Under the pieces are notes generated by a model, which was not told the origin of the DNA, ran no database searches, and worked only from the letters and a program-made list of their open reading frames with translations. DNA of 64,000 nt. Source: Hippopus hippopus. Its lineage: Eukaryota > Mollusca > Bivalvia > Cardiida > Cardiidae. The DNA lies in NCBI GenBank assembly GCA_946811185.2, contig OX328111.1, forward strand, positions 43,636,388-43,700,387. The letters are read 5' to 3'. The translations under genes and the position numbers were made by a program. Positions 33,539-43,800 of the stretch are shown here, piece after piece. Numbering within the stretch: the stretch's first letter is position 1; each line of letters starts with the position of its first letter.

Positions 33539-34946
33539 TCAGGTGGACCAGGATTTTATGTCCTTGTCCCAATCTGATTGAGACGGTATGAATTCAGAAT
33601 CGGAGACTTCTCCCTCCAATTCCTCTTCTTCCATGTTTTCTTCCTGGTCCTTCAGAGGCTCGTACCTATTTGAAATAGGTAATGAATCCTTCTTGACAGG
33701 TTTCTTGTTTCTGGAGGAGCTGGAAGCTTTAGGCTTCGGCATTTCAGGTGACTTTTTCTTTGGTGATTTTGGCTGAGTTTGTGGTTGAGGTGTTATTTGT
33801 TTTTGCTTCGTAGAGGCTGGTTGTTGTTTCTGTGTGGAACTCTGTTTTTTAGAGTCAGTTACAGATTTGTCATTCTTTTGCACAGGTTTCTCTGTAACTT
33901 TAACAGAGGAGGTTTGTGTTTTTGGGGGCAGACGAGGGTGTATTGGGTTTTGCTGCAGGCTGTGTCTGTATGGGATATTTAGAAAATTTAAGGTCTGGCA
34001 CTATGCTTTTCAACTCATTGGCCATTTCAGGAAATTTTTCAAGGAATTTTTTGGCCAAGAGTTCACATGTGGAATAATGTTCCTGTCCAGACGTTGCAGA
34101 TGAGACTTTTGCATATGTTGTTGAACTGTTCAACAATGTTTGGTCATTTCTGCGTTTTTCAACCGTCTTCCGTGCTTCCACAAAACTAATATTTTCTTTA
34201 AATTTTATTGATAGGATTTCTTTCTCATCCTTCCAGACTGAACAGTCTTTAGAAAAGGTTGGATGCGAAAGCTTGCAATTAAAACAAAGTACAAGGTTAT
34301 TGCAAGTATTAGGGTCATGGTCTAAACCTTCAAAAGCACATTTTGGACAGACAGGTGTGCTTTTACAATTCCTTTCGTGATGGCCATACCGCTGGCATTT
34401 ATAACAGCACAGAGGGTTAGGTACATACACGTCGACCTTCACAGATTGAAATCCTATTTTGATGGAAGCAGGAAGAATCGGTGTAGAAAAGGTAAGGATA
34501 TAAGTATTTGTATCTCTACGCATACCATTTCTGAAAACAGAGATCCGTTTGACCTCTGACACAGCCTGAGATTTGAGATTACTTCTAATCTCTTCCACTG
34601 AGTCACAGTAGGACAGCTCCTTACATCCGATGACTCCTTTGCTGCTGTTAAGAGTTTTATGTGGGTACACTTTTACGTCTAAATTGTAAATTTTTTTATG
34701 TCCCAGGAGATTTCTGGCCTGCTGTTGTGAATGACATTCAACAAGCAGAGTGTCATTTTTTTTAACTTGTTGACAGATTGTCTTTTCTATAACTAATGGA
34801 GAAAGTTTTGAAACAGGTTTTGATGAGTCAACCGCCTCTATTACAATAAAACGAGCAAATGTTGTGTTTGCGTTGAAGGATATATCCGATTCTGAATCGG
34901 AGTCAGAAAGAACACGCTTGGCTTTCTTTTGTGTTGCATGTTTGTT
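33539..34946 (-). pseudogene. LINE F ORF1 (gag-like, CCHC), broken
   Basis: The start near 34946 (MATQKKAKRVLSDSDSES) and the knuckle region (CYKCQRYGHHERNC, CPKCAFEGLDHDPNTC, CFNCKLSHPTFSKDC) define a gag-like ORF1. Frame breaks lie near 34675 and 33890. The Pro/Ser/Lys-rich C-terminal tail differs from those of the other copies, ending SQSDWDKDIKSWST. Confidence 0.8.
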
Positions 34947-35549
34947 TAATAGGGTTCATCACCGATGTTCCCCACCCGCCCCGGAGCCCAACAAGGGGAC
35001 ATGATCTGGGGAAACCCAACTCAGATCATGACAAGGATACATCGGTTATATACTCGAAGTCAAAGGGCTAGACTGGACAAATGTAGGCCCACAGAATGTC
35101 ATACCAAGCATAGACTGTCTTTGGGCATTTACAAGTGTCAATCAAACACCATGCTTTCACCCGATTAGCCCATGAGCCACCGCCTTCTAGGGTTTTGACA
35201 TACAGCAACCGATGACAGAGAATGGAACTGAATTTTATGTATCTGTGTATGTACGTGTAAAGGGAAACAAAGTCAGAGAAACACCCTAGGGCTCGGCATG
35301 ACCAGCCGATTGATCAGGACGGGCCTTCCTGACCCCTCGTTTAGTTCAGTTCAAGGCCAAAGTGGTGTGTTGCGAAAACAGAGCTATCAAAGGGCCATAC
35401 TCTGAATCCACTCAACCACCAGGATCCCGTCATCGAACGACACGAGTTGCAGCCCACGGCAAACTGGAAGGCACAGTGTGGGGGGGGGTCTTACCACTGC
35501 TGTAGTGTGACAGCTGAGCTATTTCTATCCCCCCGCCCAGCTGGGGGTG
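34947..35549 (-). promoter_or_regulatory. LINE F 5'UTR and 5' end
   Basis: The minus strand begins accccCAGCTGGGcgggggg and carries a G-run block (ggggggggg near 35482) and the shared block gatcctggtggttgagtgg. The same layout is at 52025-52617 and 60962-61586, so an internal promoter region is likely. That function is inferred from LINE biology. Confidence 0.65.
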
Positions 35550-35559
35550 TCACCAGGAA

Positions 35560-35581
35560 GGGGACAGCTTTGACTGCATCT
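35560..35581 (+). pseudogene. Gene 2A exon, second part
   Basis: It completes the split exon (KGTALTAS in copy 2B), directly after the right target-site duplication, with donor gtaagtaaac. The intron after it is about 85 percent identical by eye to the corresponding intron of copy 2B. Confidence 0.8.
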
Positions 35582-36064
35582 GTAAGTAAACACATTGCTT
35601 TTTATTTTCAATTTAATAAGTAGCGATTTCCAAAATTATAAGACGCCTATCACATTGCATGTCGTGACATGCGACCTAAATATTTGTTACCGAAATGTGG
35701 CAAAAATAGGATTGTGTACATACGCAAGAGGTTATCTGAACCTGTTGTAATTTTTGTGTGTATTGTTAGCATTTTCGTGTTAATGGTATTGTTATAATAT
35801 ACAAAATTGTGGTTTTGATAAAACTAAATAGCGATCACAATATTATAAGTAGCGATTACAAAGTTATAAGTATCGATCACAATATTACAAGTAGCAAATC
35901 CCGTTGAATATATTGAGATTTGCTACCTATGTACTTCCGATCTCGATGAATATACTGTGATTTGCTACCTATATACTTCCGATCCCTATGTCGTCAAACG
36001 TTTTACATACTTATGAGCTCAAACAAAATTTGTCTGGTTTAAATTGCCTTGTATATTATTTCAG

Positions 36065-36343
36065 AGCATGTCCAAAGTTGTCTCCACTGCGTGGGGAAGA
36101 TTTAGGGCGGAAGTGGGGGTCGACCTTCCCCACTTGACTGCTAATATAAATAGGAAGGTAGCAGTAACTGCAGTAAGGGAGGCTGGCGGGTCCAGAGAAG
36201 AGCAGGAGACGTTGGCAAGGCACATGGCCCACAATGTACAAACAGCTGACCGGTATTATGATAAAGCAACAAGAAGAGATAAAAGGGAGGACATTTTAAG
36301 GAGTTTGAAGGACATATACATTACGGCAGCCCACAAGTCATAA
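36065..36343 (+). pseudogene. Gene 2A last exon, catalytic His/Tyr segment, open
   Basis: Acceptor tatttcag. It reads SMSKVVSTAWGRFRAEVGVD and on to NINRKVAVTAVREAGG (second Arg box), LARHMAHNVQTADRYYDKAT (His and Tyr box) and a basic end before TAA. Tyr in RYYD is the likely nucleophile. The exon is intact, but the gene in front of it is broken. Confidence 0.85.
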
Positions 36344-36350
36344 GAGTGTG

Positions 36351-36555
36351 AACCCTTTCCCAAAAATGTCCCTGATTTGTACGGCCCTGGAATAGAAGCT
36401 TTTTGAAAAGATTGTGGCAAAAAGAGAAAATACTTGTAACCAGCATTTTCTCCTTTTCCCACAGTGTTTGCTACCCAATCAACATCGTCTTTTCAGCAAC
36501 ACTGTTTTGTCGTCTGCAAAAGCTTTCAATTTTGGTCTCGTCCCAAATTCGTTTT
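36351..36555. mobile_element. Palindromic MITE 7 bp after the gene 2A stop
   Basis: The left end aaccctttcccaaaaatgtccctgatt and the palindromic core (36415-36470) identify the TTAACCCTTTCCCA family. The right end is lost in a T run. The same left end follows the stop of copy 2B at 46123, so the insertion predates the gene duplication. Confidence 0.75.
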
Positions 36556-36935
36556 TTTTTTTTTAGGGAATTTGTTTACAGTTAGAAGGAAAGTGCAGCG
36601 ATTTTAAATCATTGTAAATAATTTGAAATTATATTTATTATTATTTATTATATACATAATGTTCATAATATTCAAAATCGTGGCGTTTTCCTTCTAACTG
36701 TACATAAATTCATTGCAAGAAATTTGCCAGGAATTTGTTTGCAGTTAGAAGGAAAGTGCAGCGATTTTAAATCATTGTAAATTATTCTTAATTATGTGCC
36801 TGTCATTTATGTGCAATATATTAAAAAATCGCGGCGCTTTTCTTCTAACTGTACATAAATTCATGGCAAGAAATTTGCCAAGAATGTGTTTGCAGTTAGA
36901 AGGAAAGTGCAGTGATTTTAGAAAATTACATCATG
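36556..36935. repeat. Tandem and inverted repeat around ttagaaggaaagtgcagcg
   Basis: Three forward arms (gtttgcagttagaaggaaagtgcagcgatttt) alternate with inverted arms (cgcttttcttctaactgtac). Each pair forms a hairpin of about 120-150 bp. It looks like a small foldback element duplicated in tandem. Confidence 0.8.
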
Positions 36936-37495
36936 TGAAACTGTATATATCAATTGTTTTCTTCAATCATTGTTTTTCGCGGGCATGCGTTAGTGTGATT
37001 TTCATGATAGAGAATTCGTTTTTAGTTCATTTTTTATTTAAGAAATTTTATAGAGATGATGTTTATTTATTATTTTTCGTAACACAAGATATGTGCATTT
37101 TTTTCATTCATTAAAAATTTGTATCATTTAAAGTCATTTTAGAGTCTTTATAAATCTTAAGAAAAGGTATATATTGTATTATGGTTTTATGCATACCTAG
37201 CAATTTCACACAAAAGTAAGATATGAACTTAAGTCAGTCTCTGCGAGCTTACTTAATTTCTAATCTTTCTTTGATGCTTACAAAACCTTTTCTAAAGATA
37301 ACCCCTCCGGCCTGTAACAGCTGACATATGGACCTAGATTGGAACTGTGAAATACCTGGAGATGTGATTGATCACCTATTACAGTGATCGGTTACTTCTA
37401 ATTGTGATTAGCTACCTATAACTGATAGGTTACCTGAAATACTGCTTGATCTGCTGCATACTACTCATTACATATATCTCAACCCCTGATGAGCG
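36936..37495. other. Spacer, no gene seen
   Basis: AT-rich; from 37360 it contains gtgatcggttacttc-type motifs. The plus frame at 36794-37114 starts within the foldback repeat and has no domain. Confidence 0.5.
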
Positions 37496-37496
37496 T

Positions 37497-37742
37497 TATA
37501 GATTGATGGGTTGATTGATTGAATGGTGTTTTACGCTGCTTGCAAACATTATTTCAATCATATCACTGCGACAGCTCACATATATCCATTTATCCCTGTG
37601 TTTCAACAGTACTAAGCTAGAGCTCTGAAGTGTCTTGCCAAAGGACAGTCCCACGGAAAACCCAGTGCATCAGGTGGGTCTCAAACCTGGGACGTTTAGG
37701 TTAATGGCCCCAACCATTACCACTGAGCCACGCAGGAGCCCA
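37497..37742 (-). mobile_element. tRNA-derived SINE (family 4)
   Basis: The minus strand begins ggctcctgcgtggctcagtgg, with B box caggtttgagaccc, and ends in an (aatc)n tail seen as ttgattgattgaat at the left. The head, body and tail are all present. Confidence 0.8.
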
Positions 37743-37789
37743 TGGGCTTTATAGGGGAAACGTGTGATCGGCTACCTCTACCTGTATGG

Positions 37790-38990
37790 AAGAAACAGGG
37801 ACCCTATCTCAGCCGTCTTTGACCAGTACCGGGGAAACGCAGTAGTTTTTGTATCAGGGCCATGCCTTCTATCAATGAACACATGCTGACCCTGGTCGAG
37901 CTGCTAATAGCTGAGATCACAATCCATATGAAACAAAGGATACACTTTTTCGACCCTATCTCAGCCGTCTTTGACATGTACCGGGGAAACGCAATAGTTT
38001 TTGTATCAGGGCAATGCCTTCTATCAATGAACACATGCCGATCCTGGTCGAGCTGCTAATAGCTGAGATCACAATCCATATGAAACAAAGAAGGATACAC
38101 TTTTTCGACCCTATCTCAGCCGTCTTTGACATGTACCGGGAAAACGCAATAGATTTTGCATCAGGGCCATATATTCTAGTAATGAACCCATAATTATCCT
38201 AACCAGATTAATAATAGTTGATATATTGAATGAGTTTCAACATGTGATTTGCTACCTCCAATTTCGACTTTAGTCCATTTATTTGTGATCGGCTACCGCC
38301 AATTTTCTTGTACGCTTCTCAAACGTGTGATTGGCTACTTAAAAGGTGCGATTGGCTACCTCTTACTATATGGAAAAAACAGGAACCCTACCTCAGCCGT
38401 CTTTGACCTGTACCGGGAAAACGCAGTAGTTTTTGTATCAGCGCAATGCCTTCTATCAATGAACACATGTCGACCCTGGTCGAGCTGCTAATAGCTGAAA
38501 TCACAATCCATATAAAACAAAGAAGGATACACTCTTCCGACCCTATCTCGGCCGTCTTTGACCTGTACCGGGAAAACGCAATAGTTTTTGTATCAGGGCC
38601 ATGCCTTCTATCAATGAATACATGCCGACCCTGGTCGAGCTGCTAATAGCTGAGATCACAACCCATATAAAACAAAGAAGGATACACTCTTTCCACCCTA
38701 TCTCTACTGTCTTTGACATGTACCGGGAAACCGCGATAGTTTCTGTTTCAGGGCAATGAACACACTTTTTTGACCCTATCTAGGCCGTGTACCGGGAAAA
38801 CGCAATAGTTTTGGTATCAGGACCATGTCTACTATCAATAAACACATGCTTACTTTGGTCGAGATGTTAATAGATGAGATCGCAATCCATATAAAACAAA
38901 GAAGGATACACTATTTCGAGCCTATCTCTGCTGTCTTTGACAAGTACCAGGAAAACGCGATTGTCTCTGTTTTAGGGCCATGTATTGTAG
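37790..38990 (+). repeat. Tandem repeat, unit about 155 bp, coding-like in short stretches
   Basis: Units around tctcagccgtctttgacatgtaccggg recur near 37811, 37963, 38118, 38394, 38549 and 38704, and decay to 38940. Each unit encodes a similar peptide in one frame (TLVELLIAEITIHIKQRRIH ... DPISAVFDLYREN), but 155 is not a multiple of three, so the frame is lost at each join. It may be a multiplied exon remnant or plain satellite. GATCGGCTACC motifs break the array at 38225-38350. Confidence 0.85.
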
Positions 38991-39849
38991 TAATGAAACT
39001 ATGATTCTCCTAGCCAGATTAATAATGGATAATCGTACAGTTAGATTCCTCGTGTGAGGTTGCTTACCTTTTGGCTGGACTTTCTCATTAAAGTTTGATG
39101 ACTTCCTATAACTATATGGACCAAAGTCAGTTTTCGGCCTTAACTCAGATGTGTTTAAGATATCCCAGTGAAACGGAACAGTTACTATACACTCACAGCC
39201 ACATTCCCTAACAACTCAACCCGTTTTAACATTGCAATCACTCCAACAGGCGAAATAGGAGTCATCAATCAATGCTACCTATAAAAAATTCTGAATTTCC
39301 AACAACTTTCACTATTTATTATGCGTAGCCGATCACATCAATTTCTTTCCTTTTTCATAGGGTAGCATTTGTGATTTGCCGTCGGACTTCAAAAGTCTAA
39401 ATCTCAAACTTACAAGTAGCATCGAATCATGAAGGCCATGGAAGCTTTTCCTTGGAAACGACAACAGATTCTCACAGATTATTCCTTTAATCGGACGCAG
39501 GCCAAAATTCAAGCCCCTAAGTCCTATGGTTTAGCAGATCACAAAATTCGACTTATTGGGCTTAAATCGATAAATATGGGCTTAAAATGGCTGAAAAAGC
39601 GTGAGAGGATGGAAAATTTTAGTCTTGATATTTGCCCAAAATCTCAGTAGCGGATCACAAGTATTAAGGGCGTGAGGAGAGATTAAGTGTTAGAGGTGAC
39701 CCAAAGTGTGATCGGTCTTTTGAGGAAGAGAAAGTCCTATTGTGATTTTCTACCTCTAAGAGTGATCAGGTACTTCTAAATGTGATCGGTTACCAACAAG
39801 TGCGATCGTTTACTTTATCCAGGTAGCCAATCACACTATAAGGTAGCTG
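38991..39849. other. Spacer upstream of gene 2B, no gene assigned
   Basis: It contains scattered gtagccgatcac and gtgatcggttacc motifs (39323, 39710, 39790). A 73-codon plus frame at 39429 has no splice support or domain. Confidence 0.45.
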
Positions 39850-40210
39850 TGACTTTAACGTTCGGAGCATCCGAGTATCAATTGTTGAAAATTATTTGTT
39901 TACTGGTTGTTTCAGTCTGATGATAGTTTGGAAACAGAACTTGCTTTCGAACCGTCACGGGTCTGAAACACCCTTTTTTTATCACTCGTTAGAAATTACT
40001 TATTCACCGGGTGTTTCAGTCCCATGATAAGTTGGTAGCAGAACTTGCTTCCTTACTATCACGGGTCTGAAATACCCTTTTTTTTTAATCACTCGTTGAA
40101 AATTGTTCCGTGGGTGTTTCAGTCGCATGATATTTTGGAAACAAAAATTGCTTCCAAACAGTCACGGGTCTGGAACACCCTTCTTTTTATCACTCCTTGA
40201 AAATTATCTT
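39850..40210 (+). repeat. Tandem repeat, unit about 104 bp
   Basis: The phrase gtcacgggtctgaaacaccc recurs near 39954, 40058 and 40161, with ggtgtttcagtc and atcactcgttgaaaatt between. Three to four units, non-coding. Confidence 0.8.
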
Positions 40211-40626
40211 TTTTTTCATTTTAGAGATAGTTTTGGGTACAACTTACTCCAAACTAATCATCGATTTAAAACAGCCATTGAAAATTCTATAGATTTTAAG
40301 CAGCTTTTCGAAATTCGTTATATGATATAGAGGAAGTCCAATGGTGATTTTCTACCTCTAAGGGTGATCAGGTACTTCTAATTGAGATCGGTTACCTATA
40401 AGTGTGATCGATTACTTTATCCAAGTAGCCAATCACACTTAAAGGTAGCAGTGTCTTTTTCATCGCTACCAATTCAGTATGAATTGAAATGACCTTACTA
40501 TATGGACCAAACCCTTCGAGCATTATTTGACATGCTCTATGGCAACGTCAGTTCATACCATGGCAAAGTACACTCAAGCCTGTGGTGTGACCCGTCAAAG
40601 TATTATTTGCATTATTTCTTTTTTAG

Positions 40627-40890
40627 AACATTCCATCAGAATATCGCCCTGCCTTGAGGCAGCAGGTCATGGTTCCTGAGCAGGAAGTTAGCACCATGGA
40701 GGAGTATGATTTCTCCGGAGACCCGTGTATGGAGAGGGAGAGGGAGAGGGAGGTCCTCATGAAAACGAAGAAGAGGGTGGTGGCGGCCAATCATTGCCCC
40801 ATGGTGGCCGACACCAGGAGGAGGCATTATATATGGGATGGTGAGGAGAGGAAGACATTGGCACTCCTCCTTAGGCCAGAAGATAGACTT
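40627..40890 (+). CDS. Gene 2B exon a (first visible)
   Basis: Acceptor tttcttttttag and donor gtaagt; 88 codons in phase 0. It reads NIPSEYRPALRQQ, MVPEQEVSTMEEYDFSG, and a charged EREREREV stretch. A possible start ATG is at 40669. No domain is recognised. Confidence 0.7.
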
Positions 40891-43800
40891 GTAAGTATAC
40901 GTTTTTTTTTAATGTTTTTTTAATAAATGCATAGCTCAAACACGAACCGCATCTGACGGGCTTCGTATCCACGACCGACAACTAACTTCGATTTTCGAGG
41001 AATAAAAGACCAATATCTTAACCACTGAACCAAAGAGATATCTCCCTGACGCAGTTGTCAGGTGTTGTACTTAAATTTGAACCAACCTATGCATGAAGGA
41101 GTGATTCTGTCCTGACCCAATTAAAATATATATTTCTTTATAGGAAATACCGCCTAATCGTTCGGAGTTGGAGGAGGATGTACTGGAGATACCTGAGAGA
41201 GATGTAAGTGATGTTACGAGTATAATTCATAGGTTTTTTATAGCAGGATTATGTAGTGTTAGCTTGGACAAATCCTCTTAATTCATCTCAACAGAACTTT
41301 GAAGTCTTTTCAATAAAGGCTGGGCATGTTATTTGGCTCTCTGGCCATAAGGCAGGCGAGCCTTGTATATCGGTCTTCTCAGTTTGAAACTTGTGATCTG
41401 TTACCTATAAGTGTGATCGGTCTCATACCTGTGATTGGATACGTTTTAAGTGTGATCGGCTACCTATAATTGAGATGGGTTACATGTCTTTGTGTTCATT
41501 TACTATATACTGTCCTGAATCAATCATATTTCTTGTTATTTCTTCATAGGAAACAGCGCCTAATGGTTCGGAGTTGGAGGGGGATGTACAGGAGATACCT
41601 GAGAGAGATGTAAGTGATTTTATGAGTATAATTCATAGGTTCTTTATAGCAGGATTATTTAGTGTTAGCTTGGACAAATCCTCTAAATTCATCTCAACAG
41701 AACTTTGAAGTCTTTTCAATAAAGGCTGGGCATGTTATTTGGCTCTCTGGCCGTAAGCCAGGCGAGCCTTCTATATCTGTCTTATCAGCTTAATACTTGT
41801 TATATGTTACCTATAAGTGTGATCTGTCTCATACATGTGATTGGATACGTTGTAAGTGTGATCGGCTACCTATAATTGAGATGGGTTACATGTCTTTGTG
41901 CTTATTTACTATATACTCTGTCCTGAATCAATAATATTTCTTGTTATTTCTTCATAGGAAACACCGCCTAATGGTTCGGAGTTGGAGGGGAATGTACAGG
42001 AGATACCTGAGAGAGATGTAAGTGATTTTATGAGTATAATTCATAGGTTCTTTATAGCAAGCTTATTTAGTGTTAGCTTGGACAAATCCTCTTAATTCAT
42101 CTCAACAGAACTTTAAAGTATTTTCAATAAACGCTGGGCCTGTTATTTAGCTCTCTGGTCGCAAGCCAGACGATCCTTCCATATGGTGTTCTTCTCGATT
42201 TGAAACATTTCTTACGAACAAAGTCCATTACAAAGAAATAAATAAATGCATAGCTCAAACACAAACCGCATCTGACGGGCTTCGTACCCACGACCGACAA
42301 CTAACCTCGATTTTCGAGGATTAAAAGACCAATATCTTAACCACTGAACCAAAGAGATATCTCCCTGAAGCAGCTGTCAGGTGTTGTACTTAAATTTGAA
42401 CGAACCTATGCATGAAGGAGTGGTTCTGTCCTGATCCAATTATATTATTTCATAATTCTTTATAGGAAACACCGCCTAATGGTTCGGAGTTGGAGGGGGA
42501 TGTACAGGAGATACCTGAGAGAGATGTAAGTGATGTTATGAGTATAATTCATAGATTCTTTATAGCAGGATTATTTAGTGTTAGCTTGGACAAATCCTCT
42601 TAATTCATCTCAACAGAACTTTGAAGTCTTTTTCAATAATTGCTGTGTATGTTATTTGGCTCTCTGGCCGCAATCCAGGCGATCTTTCTGTATAAGTCTT
42701 CTTTGCTTTGAAACTTGTGATATGTTACCTATAAGTGTGATCGGTCTCATACCTGTGATTGGATACGTTTTAAGTGTGATCGGCTACCTTTAATTGAGAT
42801 GGGTTACATGTCATTGTGTTCATTTACTATGTACTCTGTCCTGAATCAATAATATTTGCTGTTATTTCTTGATAGGAAACACAGGCAAATGATTCGGAGT
42901 TACAGAGAGAGTTAGAGGAGATACCTGAAAGTGATGTAAGTGATTTTATGAGTATAATTCATAGGTTCTTTATAGCAGGCTTATTTAGTGTTAGCTTGGA
43001 CAAATCCTCTTAATTCATCTCAACAGAACTTTGAAGTCTTTTCAATAATCGCTGTGTATGTTATTTGGCTCTCTGACCGTAAGCCAGGCAGTCCTTCTGT
43101 ATTAGTCTTCTTTGTTTTGAAACTTGTGATATGTTACCTATAGGTGTGATCGGTCTCATACCTGTGATTGGATACACAAAATACATATGTGATTATGCTA
43201 CCTATAATAAGGGTTACCTCTAGCCTTGTCCATAATTTTTCTATTGAACAGTAATGTCCATTGTGTATAATGAGAAAATGTTGTTGTTTTTTTTGGGGGG
43301 GGATGGGGGGTTGTTTTAAAAAACAGTTTCATATATAAATGCTGTATGTCAGTACAAAAGGTCAGGGTAATATATAAAGTTCCTATACATATTTATTCTG
43401 TTGTATATGTACAGAAAAGGAAGAGATTTGAGTGTAGAGTAGAGGGATGTACAGCAAAAGTGGTGAACCTGCCCAGGCATATGCGGCAGGTTCACGGGGA
43501 GGAGAGCACAACCGCAGAGAGTGACAAGAAGAGGCGCATGTACTTTGGCATGAAAGCCTGCCCCATATGCGAAACGACGACGATAAGGATGGACCTGCAT
43601 TTAATAAGGCAGCATAAAATGGAAAGGGAATCGGAGGCTTTCAGGCTAAAAATGAAGGAAGCAGTTGGAAAGGACTCAAGGCCAGAGGAAAAGACGGACC
43701 TCGAAAGAGCATTTGATGAGTATAGGTACGTGTAATTATTAGCTTGGATTCTTAAGCTAGTTATATATGTCTTCCAATATCTTTCTAATTTAATGTTACA

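Larger units (their letters stand above)
27997..35549 (-). mobile_element. Composite LINE insertion in gene 2A exon (copy F)
   Basis: It is flanked by the 10-bp direct repeat TCACCAGGAA (27987-27996 and 35550-35559), and the intact exon in copy 2B confirms the empty site. From left to right it holds a (GAAT)n tail and about 90 bp of LINE 3' end (27997-28085), a non-LINE spacer (28086-28807), a plus-strand 5' LINE fragment (28808-29980), and a minus-strand LINE from RNase H back to the 5' end (29981-35549). The element is riddled with frameshifts and cannot be active. The internal inversion is not a simple twin-priming product, because two 5' ends are present. Confidence 0.8.
27857..36343 (+). 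pseudogene. Partial tandem copy of tyrosine-recombinase-like gene 2 (copy 2A), LINE-interrupted
   Basis: Only the last two exons are present: 27857-27996 plus 35560-35581 (split by a 7.55-kb insertion) and 36065-36343. The intron in front (from 27811) and the last intron match those of copy 2B. Coding identity is high (77 of 92 residues in the last exon). In the split exon, of 46 codons compared, about 20 differ silently and 6 change the residue, so the sequence diverged under selection before the LINE arrived. Upstream exons are absent; the integrase element and palindrome array abut instead. Confidence 0.78.

Noticed and set aside
29981..35549. Classic twin-priming inversion of LINE F
   Set aside because: Twin priming yields a single 5' end, whereas two 5' ends are present in inverse orientation.
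36794..37114. 106-codon plus ORF
   Set aside because: It starts inside a foldback repeat, is rich in F/L/I from AT-rich DNA, and has no domain or splice support.
39429..39650. First exon of gene 2B
   Set aside because: The frame ends in a stop without a donor and shows no similarity to the rest; the true upstream exon was not found.
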